From contig QAOA01001448.1 in NCBI GenBank assembly GCA_003255065.1, forward strand, positions 886,825-950,824: a stretch of 64,000 bases of DNA. Reading direction: 5' to 3'. Position numbers and translations under genes: made by a program. This DNA comes from Cercis canadensis (Eukaryota; Streptophyta; Magnoliopsida; Fabales; Fabaceae). Positions 46,185 to 59,034 of the stretch are shown here, piece by piece. Position 1 is the stretch's first letter, and each line of letters opens with the position of its first letter. The notes under the pieces were generated by a model. It made no database searches. It saw only the letters and a list, made by a program, of their open reading frames with translations, and was not told the DNA's origin.

Positions 46185-47212
46185 GTTTAAATTTTTATTT
46201 ATTACCGAATTCCAATAATAATATTATTTTCATTTTTTAAGTGGGTTGGTAGTTGCTACTTTGTGATTGTGGTCTCTGGAAATTATGTCCTCCTCTCTTT
46301 GATGGAGGAGAATAAGATAATTTGGGACGGGTAGTTACTTGGATCAGGTTTGGATTATCTTTTTCGCTTTGATTTGTATTAAATTATATTTTTGAGAATT
46401 GATATTGGATTACAATAAGACAGAAGCTAGCCCAGTATGTTCATCGGCAAAAATAAATGACCCAGCCCAATCAGTATAATGCTGGCCCAAAGCAAACGTT
46501 CTCAAAAAAATTAAAAAAAAAAAAAAAACTCTTGCAGCCTTGTTTGTGTAAATAACAACCAAATAATAATAATAATTACTATTATTATAGCTCATGAAAT
46601 ATACAAATAATGTTTTTAAAATATCTGAATTCATATCTTGTTAAGACATTTTTGACAGACAAGGACATTACCAGAAGCAGAGGAATGAGTCCTAGAGCTA
46701 GGCATGTTGAGTGTTGGCGTTAGTGGCCTTCACACAGGGACCTGCAACATGACCTCCACTAACTCAAAAGCTTGCACAGAAAAGGAAGCAGACTAAAATA
46801 ATACTATAACTAGAAAGAAAGATCAATTGAAGCCCCCTTCCTTACTCAATACAGCAATTTGTGGAATCGTCATTTGTTTGTGGTGCCCAAAATAATAACC
46901 AGATACAACAAGTACGCTGGTTTTTTAAATTCATCAGTCTCATAAATAACACTTTCGCCATCAACAGAAGAAGCTTCATCAAATTAATTTGCACAATACA
47001 ATACTAGGATAAATCATTAACCTAAAATCCGCTCTTGAGGAATAGCTTTGTGTTAAGTATGTACCCAAAGTATGAAACTAAAGCTAAATGTAGGTTAGTT
47101 AAATAAAATCAAAGGAAATCCTCTGTTCCCGTTTATTTAATGGTCAATTGCGTATAAATATGAAAAGAGCCTAAGCCAAACATCCACAACCATTTCCAAT
47201 TTCCATAATCCC

Positions 47213-49060
47213 ATGGCCATGGCCATAAACTTGAGGCTATCTCTTACCATCTTGATTGCCTTCTCCTCTCCCTCTCTTGAAGCTTTCTTTTTCTCCCCAG
47301 ATAATAACACATGCGACCTTACACCCTACCCATCATTCTGCAGAACCACTTTGCCTCCTTATTTTTCAGGATCCATACGTGACCATGGCCAATTCTTCCT
47401 CCACCAATCTTTATCAACAACAAAAATGTTTCTTGAATTGGTCTCTTCTCACCTCAGAGACCCTTCCACAATTCCAGCTTCCACAAAACTTGCTCTTCAA
47501 GATTGTCAGCAATTGGCTGAACTTAACATTGATTTCTTGTCCAATACCCTCCAAACCATTGCAAACACTCTGGCTCCTTTTCAAGCTTGTGATTTGCAAA
47601 CATTGCTTAGTGCCATTTTAACCAATCAGCAGACATGCTTGGATGGCTTTAATGAGGTAACCCCCTATCCTAGCATTACCAGTGGCTTATTCGACCCTCT
47701 CTCTGATGGCATTAAGCTTTATAGCATATCTCTCGCCCTTTTCAACCGTGGTTGGGCTTCAGTGACAGAAACGAAGCCAGTTGAGACAATCATTACCGTG
47801 AACAGAAAGTTACTCCAAAAAAGCATTGACAATAATGTGATGGTGAGAGAAAAAGTGGTGGTGAACCCAGATGGATCTGGGAATTTCACCACCATTAATG
47901 AAGCAGTGGCGGCTGCGCCTAATAATACAGGCACCAACAACGGCTACCATGTAATTTATGTTGTAGCTGGAGTTTACAATGAATATGTTTCTATTGCTAA
48001 GAACAAAGAAAACTTGATGATCGTGGGCGATGGCATTAATAGGACTGTCATCACCGGCAATCGAAGTGTGGTTGATGGCTGGACCACCTTTCAATCTGCA
48101 ACTTTTGGTAAGCTAAGTTAAAATTCAACATTACATTTACATCATCTTCTTCTGTTTCACATCTTATTAAGTCACGCAATATTTATTTCACCACTGTTTT
48201 TATATTATTGCTGAAAATAGGAAAAAATAAATAAAAGTTTTACATCATGATTATGTCGAATTTGATCACATCGTCCTAGTTGCAGATATTGAGGAAGTTA
48301 GATACATAAAAATTGAGGATAATTTGGGTGTGTTATTATTTGATGTGCAGCTGTGGTTGGGAAAGGATTTGTTGCAGTGAACATAACATTTCAGAACACA
48401 GCCGGAGGCAGCAAGCATCAAGCAGTTGCTGTGCGAAATGGGGCAGATAAGTCGACCTTCTACAATTGTAGTTTTGAAGGCTACCAAGACACACTCTACA
48501 CACATTCCCTGCGCCAATTCTACAAAAACTGTGACATTTATGGGACAGTGGACTTCATATTTGGTAATGCAGCAGTGATATTCCAGGATTGTAACATGCA
48601 TCCAAAACTTCCATTGGAGAACCAATTCAATGCCATCACAGCACAAGGCCGAAAAGACCCAAATCAAAACACTGGCATTTCTTTACAGAATTGTAACATC
48701 AAAGCAGCCAGTGACTTGAGTGATACTAGTACTAGCAATTATTATAGCACAAACACAAAGACGTATCTGGGTCGGCCATGGAAGGAGTATTCAAGGACAG
48801 TGTATATACAATCTTTCATGGATACCCTAATTGATCCAAAGGGTTGGATTGAATGGTCTGGGGATTTTGCTTTAACCACACTGTATTACGCCGAATATTG
48901 TAACTGGGGGCCAGGATCAAATACTAGCAACAGGGTCACATGGCCAGGGTACCATGTCATTAACGCAAAGGATGCAGATGATTTTACGGTATCCAAATTT
49001 ATACAAGGTCATATATGGTTGCCCAACACGGGAGTGCCTTTCAAAGCAGGTTTACAATGA
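47213..49060 (+). CDS. Pectinesterase with inhibitor domain (cluster gene 2)
   Basis: Exons 47213-48107 and 48351-49060 give 534 residues. Two ATGs are three codons apart (MAMAINLRLSL); the first is used. The hydrophobic leader ends near SLEAFFF. The PMEI part has CDLTPYPSFCRTTL and LALQDCQQLAELNIDF. The linker carries one basic motif, NRKLLQKS. The catalytic domain begins VVVNPDGSGNFTTINEAVAA and keeps Q322 (HQAVAVR), Q344 and D345 (GYQDTLY), D366 (VDFIFGNAAV) and the Arg of YLGRPWKEYS. It is closest to cluster gene 3 in sequence, including the C-terminus (NRVTWPGYHVI). Expected role: secreted cell-wall pectin demethylesterification. A 120-N gap begins about 120 bp after the stop. Confidence 0.95.
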
Positions 49061-49183
49061 ACCACTTTCACACTCAAATTGATCCTTCACTTCATTTTCA
49101 TCTCACTTATTTAGTTTGAATAATCCTTGTGTGAAATTATCTATTACTTTTGAAATCTTTGTATTGCTCCCCAACCCCCCCCC

Positions 49184-49303
49184 NNNNNNNNNNNNNNNNN
49201 NNNNNNNNNNNNNNNNNNNNNNNNNNNNNNNNNNNNNNNNNNNNNNNNNNNNNNNNNNNNNNNNNNNNNNNNNNNNNNNNNNNNNNNNNNNNNNNNNNNN
49301 NNN
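49184..49303. other. Assembly gap (120 N)
   Basis: A run of N flanked by poly-C on the left and poly-A on the right lies in the 3' flank of pectinesterase gene 2. No coding sequence appears to be interrupted. Confidence 0.99.
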
Positions 49304-49558
49304 AAAAAAATTACAAATTTCAATTTTAGGTCGGTGTAGCATAGTTACTAAATTCAAATTGGACATTCACTTCCGGTAATTATTTCAAAATTTTAGTCGA
49401 TGAGTCACTGATAATATATAATTATACAAAATTAATATAATAAAAATTAAAAACTAGAATTATAATGGTCCAACTAAATAATATAAAAGATCAATCAAAT
49501 TAAAAGTATCATATATTTAATATATAGTTATTTCTTTTAGGTATGTGGTTATTTTATT

Positions 49559-50352
49559 GAGTGAATTCTTTTAATAATGTAGTTTTGCAAAGTATTTTCA
49601 CATATACAATAGTTTTGAAATAATTTACACAACTACTATAGTTTTTTTTTTTTATATAATATTTCAGTTACAGCAAAACAAAATTAGTAGTACCCACATT
49701 ACCGCATTTTGGCATTACAGCACCCATGAAGTATCGCATTTGGCACTATGCAACACACATGAAGTGCCACAGTGCCAAATGTGGCACTCCATATATATTT
49801 ATAATCATCTTTAAATCAAATAAATTGATAGATATCACATACTCTTAAAAAATATGATTATAAAAAAAAAATACACAAAAGTTTAACAATAAGTTTGTAA
49901 AAAAAAAAGTCTAACTATCTCACATTTTCCTTTACATATTTATCAGAATATTAAAATTACAATCTACACATCACATAGGAAAAAGAATTTTTCAAATTTG
50001 TGTGGCTGGAACTTATGCTAAGTGTGTTGTTTTATTGATTTGTGTTGTTTGACTAGAAAACTCTAGGGAGAATTATAAAAAGAGTCGGAGAGTGAGAGAN
50101 AGAGAGAGAGAATCACGATCACTGATTACATGGAGTGCTGCATTTGGCACTGCGGCACTCCGTGTCTGCATAGTGCCAAATGCGACACTCAATTGGTGTT
50201 GTAATGTTAAAATGTGACAATGTAAGTTTTACTAATTCTATTTTGCTGTAATTGAAATATTATAAAAAAAAAAATTGTAGTAGTTGTGTAAATTATTTTA
50301 AAATTTCCGTAAAAAATATTTTGTAAAACTATATTATTAAAGGAATTCATTC
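49559..50352. mobile_element. Mutator-like MITE, family A copy 1
   Basis: The 794-bp element starts GAGTGAATTCTTTTAATAAT and ends with the inverted ATTATTAAAGGAATTCATTC, with arms of about 250 bp. It is flanked by the 9-bp target duplication TATTTTATT (49550-49558 and 50353-50361). The arms include inverted blocks of the type GCATTTGGCACT and AGTGCCAAATG. It has no ORF. Its termini resemble those of the element at 62657-63875, so the two form one family. Confidence 0.85.
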
Positions 50353-50361
50353 TATTTTATT

Positions 50362-51363
50362 TATATTTAAAGAGAATAATTATATATTAATAAAAATAAA
50401 CATATATNTATTTTATACATGAAAATCATATACCGTTTATGCATTTTCTTAAAAAGCAACAGCTAAAAAATTGAATTTATTTTTCTAGTTTGGCATAAGA
50501 CAATAAGTTTCCACATAAAATTTGAAGTCAATTAATATTGTAAAAAGTGATGAGTTTGATTGGGTAAAATTGCATTTTAAATTGAATTTTTGAATGGATG
50601 CGTTGACAATTGAACCGGCCGGGTCAATTCAGTCCAAAAACGATGCGTGCAACCAACAAACTTCATTAGTGGAATTGGTTGAGGATAAGTAAAAATATTT
50701 CAGCAAAAATGGATAAGTCAAAATAATATTTTTTTTGGCTATGCAAAATTAAATTTGAAATCAGCGTAAATAAGCAGAGCAGGTCATGTAGAGTTGGCTT
50801 ATCACATCCCCTGTGGTTGACTTTTTTGTTTTGTTTTGCTAGAACCACTGTGGGCTGTGGTTGACTTAAAATCCCTATTGAAGCATAGGGGGTCTGTGGG
50901 CCATGACCATGATTGTGTCATTTTAGATGAAAAGAACAGAACAAGAGCACTATTTGTTTTTCTTTTTCCTAATAATTAACTAAGTCATTCAAACATCATC
51001 CTCGAATACCTATTTGTTGCTTGAAGTTAGCATCCCATGTGGGTGCCCTTCGGTGATGCAAATTTGCTGAACAACTAAGAAACATAAAGTTGGCATTTGC
51101 TGAAAAATATTTTGTATTTGATTTCTAATTATTTTCTAGTTTTCTCTGACTTTTTTGTGCAACTTATGCCTTAGTTTGACTTTAAGCTCTAGAAAGCTTT
51201 ATCATGCTTTATTAAATATTAAACGTAAAAGGTAGAACTCGCGGAAGTATCATCTGGTGTTGTCATACAGCTCGCAACCCTTTGACAAGTGAATTAATTA
51301 GGAGCACTTGCTTACATATATATTACAGAGGTGGAGGCCTATGCATTCTCCACCACTTCTTCC
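50362..51363. other. Spacer and promoter of pectinesterase gene 3
   Basis: This is AT-rich DNA with single n bases just outside or near the MITE (50100 and 50408). No exon is supported before 51364. Confidence 0.45.
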
Positions 51364-53396
51364 ATGGCCATCCTTACAAGGAAGATACCCACAAGCTTAT
51401 TATTATGCATCGTCTTTCTTCTCATGAGTAGCTTGTGTAACAATGCTAATTCTGCAGCAACCTCCTCTTCATCCACAGATACCATTTGCAATCTTACACC
51501 TTATCCCACATTTTGCAAATCCAATTCACCTTCTAACACCTCAGGGGACATCCATGAGTATCACCTTTTTTTCGTAAGGACATCCTTGTCATCATCACTC
51601 CAGCTTCTTAGATATGTCTCCGAGGATCAATCTCGGTCTAATATCTCTTCATCCACCTTGCTTGCCCTTGAAGATTGCAAGCTTTTAGGTGAACTCAATG
51701 CAGATTTCTTGTCAAGCACTCTGAGAAGCATCAATTCCACGAACACCAACAGTAGCTCATCACAGGCTGAGGATTTGCATACCTTGCTTAGTGCTACTAT
51801 AACCAACCTTGAAACCTGCTCAGACGGCCTTCAACAAGAAACATCAAGCTCTGACGATTACCTGCTAAGCCTTCTTTCCAATGGCACCATGTCTCAAAGC
51901 ATATCTCTTGCACTCTTTAAACAGGGATGGGAAAGCACGGCAATGGGGAGAAAGCTAACTGAAGGATATCGCGCTTGGGAACAAAGGCTGTACGAGCTTA
52001 TCAAAACAACTGGTAGAAAGCTGCTTCAGTCTCCTCCTGACAATGTCTTGGTGAGCCAAAGGGTAGTGGTGAACCCAGATGGCTCTGCAAATTACACCAC
52101 CATCAATGATGCGGTGAATGCTGCACCAAACAACACAGATGGTAGCAACGGTTTTTTTGTGATATACGTGATGGCAGGGATCTATGAAGAGTATGTATCC
52201 ATTCCCAAAACCAAGAAATACTTGATGATGATAGGAGATGGTATAAACCAGACTGTGATCACAGGAAATCATAGCGTGGCTGGTGGCTTGACTACCTTCA
52301 ATTCTGCCACATTCGGTAATTAACCTTCTTTCATTTTGCCTTAACAATATTTCCTCTTATTTTTTTTAAGGAACACATGAATAGTTATTGTGTTTCATCA
52401 AAATAAATCCCATGTCTAAAGCGTAATCATTTAGCCAAGTTACTTAGCTTTTCATGGAGTAGTAACAAGTACAAAGAAAATTAGAGCCACGTGCTGTGTT
52501 GTCCTGTGCTGTGAGGAATCTAATTTTCTGGGTCAAATCTACATTTTTTAAGTGCAAAAAGTCTCATTATGTTGCTTTGCTTCGGCAGAAATGAAAGATG
52601 TTGCTTTTCTTTGCTTCCTTTCGTTATTAACTTACAATTGACTACTTTTCCTTTCGGTCAACACATCTAAAAGACTAAAACTATAGTTTAATTTTGTATT
52701 ACAGCCGTGGTAGCGCAAGGGTTTGTGGCAGTGAACATAACATTTCGTAACACAGCTGGAGCAATCAATGGGCAAGCAGTAGCCATGCGAAGTGGTGCGG
52801 ACCTGTCTGCATTCTATTATTGTAGCTTTGAAGGATACCAAGACACCTTATATACTCATTCTATGAGGCAATTTTATAGAAACTGTGACATTTATGGTAC
52901 GGTGGACTTCATATTTGGTAACGCAGCAGTTGTTCTCCAAGAATGCAACATCTACCCCAGACTTCCGCTGCAAGGCCAATTCAATGCCATTACAGCACAG
53001 GGCCGCACTGATATCAATCAGAACACGGGAACTTCCATCCACAACTGCACCATCACCGCGGCGAGTGATTTAGCAGCTAGTAACGGCACCACAAAGACAT
53101 ATTTGGGGAGGCCATGGAAGCAATACTCACGAACAGTTTACATGCAGTCTTTCATGGATAGTCTGATTGATCCTGCGGGTTGGAGCGAGTGGTCTGGCAC
53201 CTTTGCCTTGAGCACCCTTTATTATGCAGAGTTTGATAATTGGGGACCAGGATCCAACACTAGTAACAGAGTGACATGGCCAGGGTACCATGTCATTAGT
53301 GCCACCGATGCTCTCAATTTCACTGTCTCCAACTTTATTCAAGGTGATGCTTGGCTGCCTCCAACCGGCATGCCTTATGATGGCGGTTTACTTTAA
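51364..53396 (+). CDS. Pectinesterase with inhibitor domain (cluster gene 3)
   Basis: Exons 51364-52315 and 52705-53396 give 547 residues. The start MAILTRKIPTSLLLCIVFLL is a clear signal peptide; the frame runs 11 codons further upstream but only to a GTG. The PMEI part has CNLTPYPTFCKSNSP and LALEDCKLLGELNADFL. The linker has two basic sites, GRKLT and GRKLLQSPPD, the second being the usual processing motif. Catalytic residues are Q341 (GQAVAMR), Q363 and D364 (GYQDTLY), D385 (VDFIFGNAAV) and the Arg in YLGRPWKQYS. It is the nearest relative of gene 2, with a shared C-terminus (NRVTWPGYHVI), which points to tandem duplication. It is probably a secreted pectin methylesterase. Confidence 0.95.
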
Positions 53397-54252
53397 TTAA
53401 TTCACAAATATATATTTATTTACACCTTTATGTCAAAAAATCAGTTACAAGAGTTGCATTTTCTTTTTCTAGTTCTGAACAGAACATTGCTTGCGATTGT
53501 TAATTTTAGTTAGTTTCTGTTGTGAATTTTATTGGATAATAAGAAAGAATGAACAAATGAACTGGAATAAATGTTATTTTTATTTGCATTAATTTTCAAA
53601 GGTTGTTTGGTAAAATTTAGTGACTACAGTAACTAGCGCTGGATTCATTGGTTGCATTGCATATAATGAGTGCTACGCTAGCTGTGATCGATGCGCAATA
53701 TGGAACCAGTTCTTGTATTTTCACAACCATTAAGTAAAAAGAGAAGAAGATAATTTAGGAGAGAGAAGTGAGTAAAAGCGTCAAATAAGGTCTCCCCCTT
53801 GTCTTAGCAAAAACGCATAACCTCCCCAATTTGTGTGTGGTTTCCGTGTTTTAGTTTTATCTTTGGTTAGAACCAACTAGGTCTTGGCTACCTTTTGACT
53901 CTCTTCCTCTTCCCTCTCCAAGCCTCACATTTTTTAACTGACAACTAATTTTGAAATTAACCATTCTCTCATATATATATATATCATTTTATTTGCCCTT
54001 AGAAACGCAAGCTCCGGAAAGGTTTTCGCGGAGGATCGCCACCGCCTCAGTAGAACCTTTTCCTTCTCTACATACTACAGCCTACAAGGCAGCTCCTTCT
54101 TTTTCCTGGTAGGTAGGTAACTATGGGAATTAATGGAATCATAATTAAATTAAAAATGTATTTAATAATTAATCTATGTTTTATTTGTTACTAATGGTGA
54201 TGCATGAATGTTGAGTGTTCAGGTATTGAGGAGCTGCTAAATTAATAGAAAA
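53397..54252. other. Spacer and leader of pectinesterase gene 4
   Basis: No exon is supported. A possible 5'UTR intron runs from about 54109 (CCTG|GTAGGT) to an acceptor near 54222 (GTTCAG|GTATTG), just before the ATG at 54253. An AT dinucleotide run lies near 53972. Confidence 0.4.
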
Positions 54253-56500
54253 ATGTCTGGAGATGGAGAGAGGAAGAAGAGAATCGCGATTATTAGCGTT
54301 TCTGCCTTCCTACTGGTGGCTATGGTTGTCGCGGTTGCGGTTGGTGTGAAAATCGGTAAGAATGAGTCTAGTGAGGATCCTAAGGACAGCAACAAGTCTC
54401 ATGTGTCTTCCACAATGAAGGCTGTGAAATCAATTTGCCAACCCACGGATTACAAGAAGGAATGCGTTGAGAGCCTGAAAGGGGAGGCTGGCAATATAAC
54501 AAACCCAAGAGAACTGGTTAAGATTGCGTTTAACATAACTATTAAAAAGATTGCTGATGGACTTAAGAAATCCCAGCTGTTGCACGATGTGGAGAAGGAA
54601 CCCAGAGCCAAGATGGCACTTGAGACATGCAAGTACCTCATGGAGCAATCCATTGTTGATCTTAGACGTTCAGTTGAGAAAGTGGGTGAGTTTAATATCA
54701 TGAACATCCACGACATACTCATGGACTTGAAGGTTTGGCTCAGCGGTGCCATCACATACCAAGAGACATGCTTGGATGGGTTCCAGAACACAACAAGCGA
54801 AGCTGGTCAGAAGATGAAGGATGCATTGAAACTGGCGATGCACTTGAGTAGCAATGGGCTTGCCATCATCGACGATTTCTCAGCAACTCTCTCCGCGTTA
54901 AACATCACATCACGCGGGGGACGCAGACTACTTCAAGACAATGTTCCAGTTAATTATAGTAATTTGGATTTGGAAGAGAATGTTCTGGGTCACGGCGAGC
55001 TTCCCTTGTGGATTGGCGGTGGTCTTCGTCGTAGGCTCTTATCGAAGAGTGTCCCAGGCTTAGGCAAGCGCAAGCCAGATGCTGTTGTTGCCAAAGACGG
55101 GAGTGGAAAGTTCAAGAGCATCAATGAGGCATTGAAGAAGGTGCCTAAGAAGAACACTAAGCCATTTATAATCTACGTTAAGGAGGGCGTTTACAAGGAG
55201 TATGTTACCATTGATAGGAGTATGACTGGTGTCGTCATCATCGGTGATGGTGGACAAAAGACACGCATCACTGGCAACAAAAACTTCATCGACGGGGTTA
55301 ACACCTTCGAAACCGCCACCGTTGGTACGTACGTAATATATATATATATATATATCCATTCATATATAATTACAATATATTGGGACTAATTAACTAACTA
55401 AACCCAAACATGCATTAATTAATGCAGTTGTTGAGGGGGATCACTTCATGGCTGTGAATATTGGGTTTGAGAACTCTGCCGGTGCTGAGAAACATCAAGC
55501 AGTAGCGTTGAGAGTGGGAGCAGACATGTCTGTGTTCTATAAATGCTCAATGGATGGGTACCAAGACACACTTTATACCCACGCCAAGCGTCAATTCTAC
55601 AGGGATTGCACCATTTCGGGCACAATTGACTTTGTGTTTGGTGACGCCCTTTCTATATTCCAGAACTGCACGTTCAAGGTCAGAAAGCCAATGGAAAACC
55701 AGCAATGCATTGTGACCGCACATGGCAGAAAGGATAGACATGAACCAACAGCCATAATCATCCAAGGCGGGTCAATTGTGTCCGACCCGTCATTCTACCC
55801 TCTTAGGTTCACGAACAAAGTCTACTTGGCTCGTCCCTGGAAGCCTTATTCAAGGACCATTATCATGGATGCATTCATTGATGACTTGATCACACCCGAT
55901 GGCTATATGCCATGGCAAGTCAACCAGACGGTGACGGGGACTAATACTTGCTTCTACTCCGAGTACAACAACCGGGGCCCCGGTTCAAACAAATCCAAGC
56001 GAGTTAAATGGCCCGGTATCAAGACCATCACGCCACAACACGCTCTTGATTTCACACCATACAAGTTCTATAAGGGAGACGCCTGGATTAAGAATACTGG
56101 AGTCCCATATTCCCCTAGCACCTTGTCTTCCAACTCAGACTCCAAGTCTGATTCCAACTCTCAATCCGACTCCAAGTCCGATTCTGACTCTGACTCTAAG
56201 TCCAAGTCTAAGTCCGACTCTGACTCCGGCTCCAAGTCTGACTCTGACTCTGACTCCAAGTCCAAGTCTGATTCCGACTCTAAGTCCAAGTCGGACTCCG
56301 GCTCCAAGTCCGAGTCCGATTCCGACTCTAAGTCGGAAGCTGACTCCAGCTCCAAGTCCCAATCCAAGTCTGACTCTGACCCAAAGTCTGACTCCAAGTC
56401 CAAGTCTGATTCCGACTCTAAGTCCAAGTCCGACTCAGACTCTGGCTCCAAGTCCGACTCCGACTCCAAATCCAATTCCGACTCTAAGTCCGATCACTAA
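54253..56500 (+). CDS. Membrane-anchored pectinesterase with Ser-Asp-Lys tail (cluster gene 4)
   Basis: Exons 54253-55324 and 55428-56500 give 714 residues, well above the 530-590 usual for the family. After [10 protein letters not shown] there is one hydrophobic segment ([20 protein letters not shown]), which suggests a type II signal anchor. The PMEI part contains [15 protein letters not shown] and [16 protein letters not shown]. Two basic motifs follow, GGRRLLQDN and LRRRLLSKS. The catalytic domain starts [20 protein letters not shown], with Q381 (HQAVALR), Q403 and D404 (GYQDTLY), D425 (TIDFVFGD) and Arg in [10 protein letters not shown], where Ala replaces the usual Gly. After [12 protein letters not shown] comes a tail (about 592-714) of near-strict Ser-X repeats, X being mostly Asp or Lys, ending SDSKSDH. 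C-terminal extensions occur in this pollen-type clade, but this composition is unusual. Its 3' end is repeated downstream. Confidence 0.92.
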
Positions 56501-56745
56501 ATTAGATCCCATTTGAGTAAATATCTTATTAAAGAAGTTTTTATACAATAAGTTCATTCTAAATTAAGATATTTAGTATTTGGATATATAGTTAAAAAAT
56601 GAATAGATCCAAAAGCGCTGTTTGGGAGGATGTGGCTGTGGCTGCTTGTGCATGCAAATACATCATCACTATTATTTACTAATTGCTTGCGCTCTTCGAT
56701 TTTGCCTTACATTGATTGATTAGTTTGAATTAAGTGGGTGTATAN

Positions 56746-57047
56746 ACTCTGACTCTGACTCCAAGTCCGATTCCGACTCTAAGTCCAAGTCTAAGTCCGA
56801 GTCCAAGTCTGACTCTGACTCTAACACTGACTCCAAGTCCAAGTCTGATTCCGACTCTAAGTCCAAGTCGGACTCCGGCTCCAAGTCCGAGTCCGATTCC
56901 GACTCTAAGTCGGAAGCTGACTCCAGCTCCAAGTCCCAATCCAAGTCTGACTCTGACTCCAAGTCCAAGTCCGACTCAGACTCTGGCTCCAAGTCCGACT
57001 CCGACTCCGACTCCAAATCCAATTCCGACTCTAAGTCCGATCACTAA
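56746..57047 (+). pseudogene. Second copy of the pectinesterase tail and stop
   Basis: Starting right after the isolated n at 56745, this stretch again encodes Ser-Asp/Ser-Lys repeats ending SDSKSDH and the same stop codon. It is followed by a copy of the gene 4 3' flank (57048-57302, compared with 56501-56744). The two copies differ by repeat-unit changes and by about 15 bp inserted after ATCTTATTAA in the second. It has no start codon or catalytic part. It is either a tandem duplication of the gene end or two allelic contig ends placed side by side. Confidence 0.85.
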
Positions 57048-57302
57048 ATTAGATCCCATTTGAGTAAATATCTTATTAAGGGCTTATATAAGAAGTTTTT
57101 ATACAATAAGTTCATTCTAAATTAAGATATTTAGTATTTGGATATATAGTTAAAAAATGAATAGATCCAAAAGCGCTGTTTGGGAGGATGTGGCTGTGGC
57201 TGCTTGTGCATGCAAATACATCATCACTATTATTTACTAATTGCTTGCGCTCTTCGATTTTGCCTTACATTGATTGATTAGTTTGAATTAAGTGGGTGTA
57301 TA

Positions 57303-59034
57303 TGTACAATGTGCCCTTCTCCCAAAACCACAATTATATGGTCGACGCTTGTATTCTTATTCTTGCAGGATTTATAGAGTCACAAATTTTGTGAAATGAA
57401 ATCCCCTTTAGGTGATTTTCTTGTTGGTTAATTCATTATTCAGCTTCTTCTGTATAATCTTCGATCGAATTGCGTCTATCAAGTCACTGGTTTTATTTTC
57501 TATGCAGTTTTTAAACAAATATTAATGTTACGGGGAATAAAACTATTGATTTTCTGAATTTCATGTTAACACTTTTTTTAATATTTTAATACAAAACTAA
57601 TCAATCTCTAGAAGAAAAAGGTTTCAATTTTGCCTATAAATAAGAAATATCATTCTCTTGCTATTTTTAATTTAAATGAAATAAGAAGATACGTGAAATG
57701 TGATATGAATTAATTTTTATTTTTGTACAGTTTAACTACGATTATAGATTCAAGTATCATTCAATTATAAACTATTTGGTAATATGAATCAAACATTCTA
57801 ATATCATAAAGAATGCAAATAAAAAAAATTAATATCATAATGAAAAAATAACTATTTCAAAAATTTAAATTATTTTGTGTTAATAATTAATTTTATTCCT
57901 TAAAAAGTATTTCAAGTTCTTTAAAAAAATAAAAAATGTAATATATTCACATGAAAAATCAAACAATTTGTTTCAAAAGAGGGCTTTTAGGAAAAAAAAA
58001 TAGTTGATATATTACAAATTTCTTTATTTAACATTTGAAGGTATCACTTATATTAGTTAAAATATATGCTTCACTTCTATATAAAGCAGAAGAAAAATAA
58101 CGGAATATTTTTTTTTTGTTTACACTTAGAGTATCTCTACACCTTTTGAATATACGATTAATCTATGCTCGGGAAAAGAGCAGTAACCAATAAATCCCTT
58201 CTAATAAATGCGACTCCAAAAATTTGAACTCAAGACCTTTAGCTTAGAATGCATTGAAACTCAACCTGCTTCTATTGAACCAGCACCTTGTTAGTAAAAT
58301 AATTAAATTATTAGTCAATAGTCATGGACATTATAACTAATTGTATTCAATCATATTAAAATATACGGTATTAATATGAATCTAGCTAAATGTTTCAAAT
58401 TAAGTATTAAGAAAGCTCTTGATCCACATATTTCATGTATGACTAAAAATATGATTAAGAAATTACACTACAATATTTTTTGCTAGGTACGTACATGTAT
58501 AATAAACTTGATTGAACTATTGTGTGTACATATTTTAATCCATATAAGTAAATATTAGAAAAGTCTATGATGAGAAATGTGTAAATTCATAAATAGACAA
58601 TAGAAAATAAATGTTTAGTCAGTTAAAACTTGAAAGTTGAAAGATACAGCTCTCCGAAAATTTTATATCACTTAATTTTTAATTTTTCTTAATTAATTTT
58701 TTTTGTTAAAATTTGTTTTATTTGGTCGCATTATACTTCTTAAATACTTAAGAAAACTATATTATAGGAAAAAACTATATTTAACGTATATAAAAATGTA
58801 GTTAATTAACCAAAAGTAAAGAAATCAATTTTTTTTTTAAAATTGGATCTTTTAGTTTGGATAAAATATTGATAAAGAAAACATTTAAAATAAAGAAAGA
58901 AGAGGCTATTGCGCCATCTATCTCTTTAATTTGTTGACCTCTTTTGTTATTGCAAATTTGCTGCCCGATTGCTTGATTCGCTTGTTCTGTCAAACCCTCT
59001 CCATTCTTTCTCCTTCTCTCTCCCTCTCTTTGAG
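57303..59034. other. AT-rich spacer upstream of the SCI1-like gene
   Basis: No exon is supported. The last 100 bp are pyrimidine-rich and form the likely leader of the SCI1-like gene. Confidence 0.45.

Noticed and set aside
49103..49379. Frames that run through the N block.
   Set aside because: They exist only because N was translated as X; there is no real sequence support.
56135..57063. Long frames on both strands rich in Pro/Thr/Ser or Gly/Leu/Arg/Val.
   Set aside because: They are shadows of the 6-bp Ser-Asp/Ser-Lys coding repeat read in other frames.
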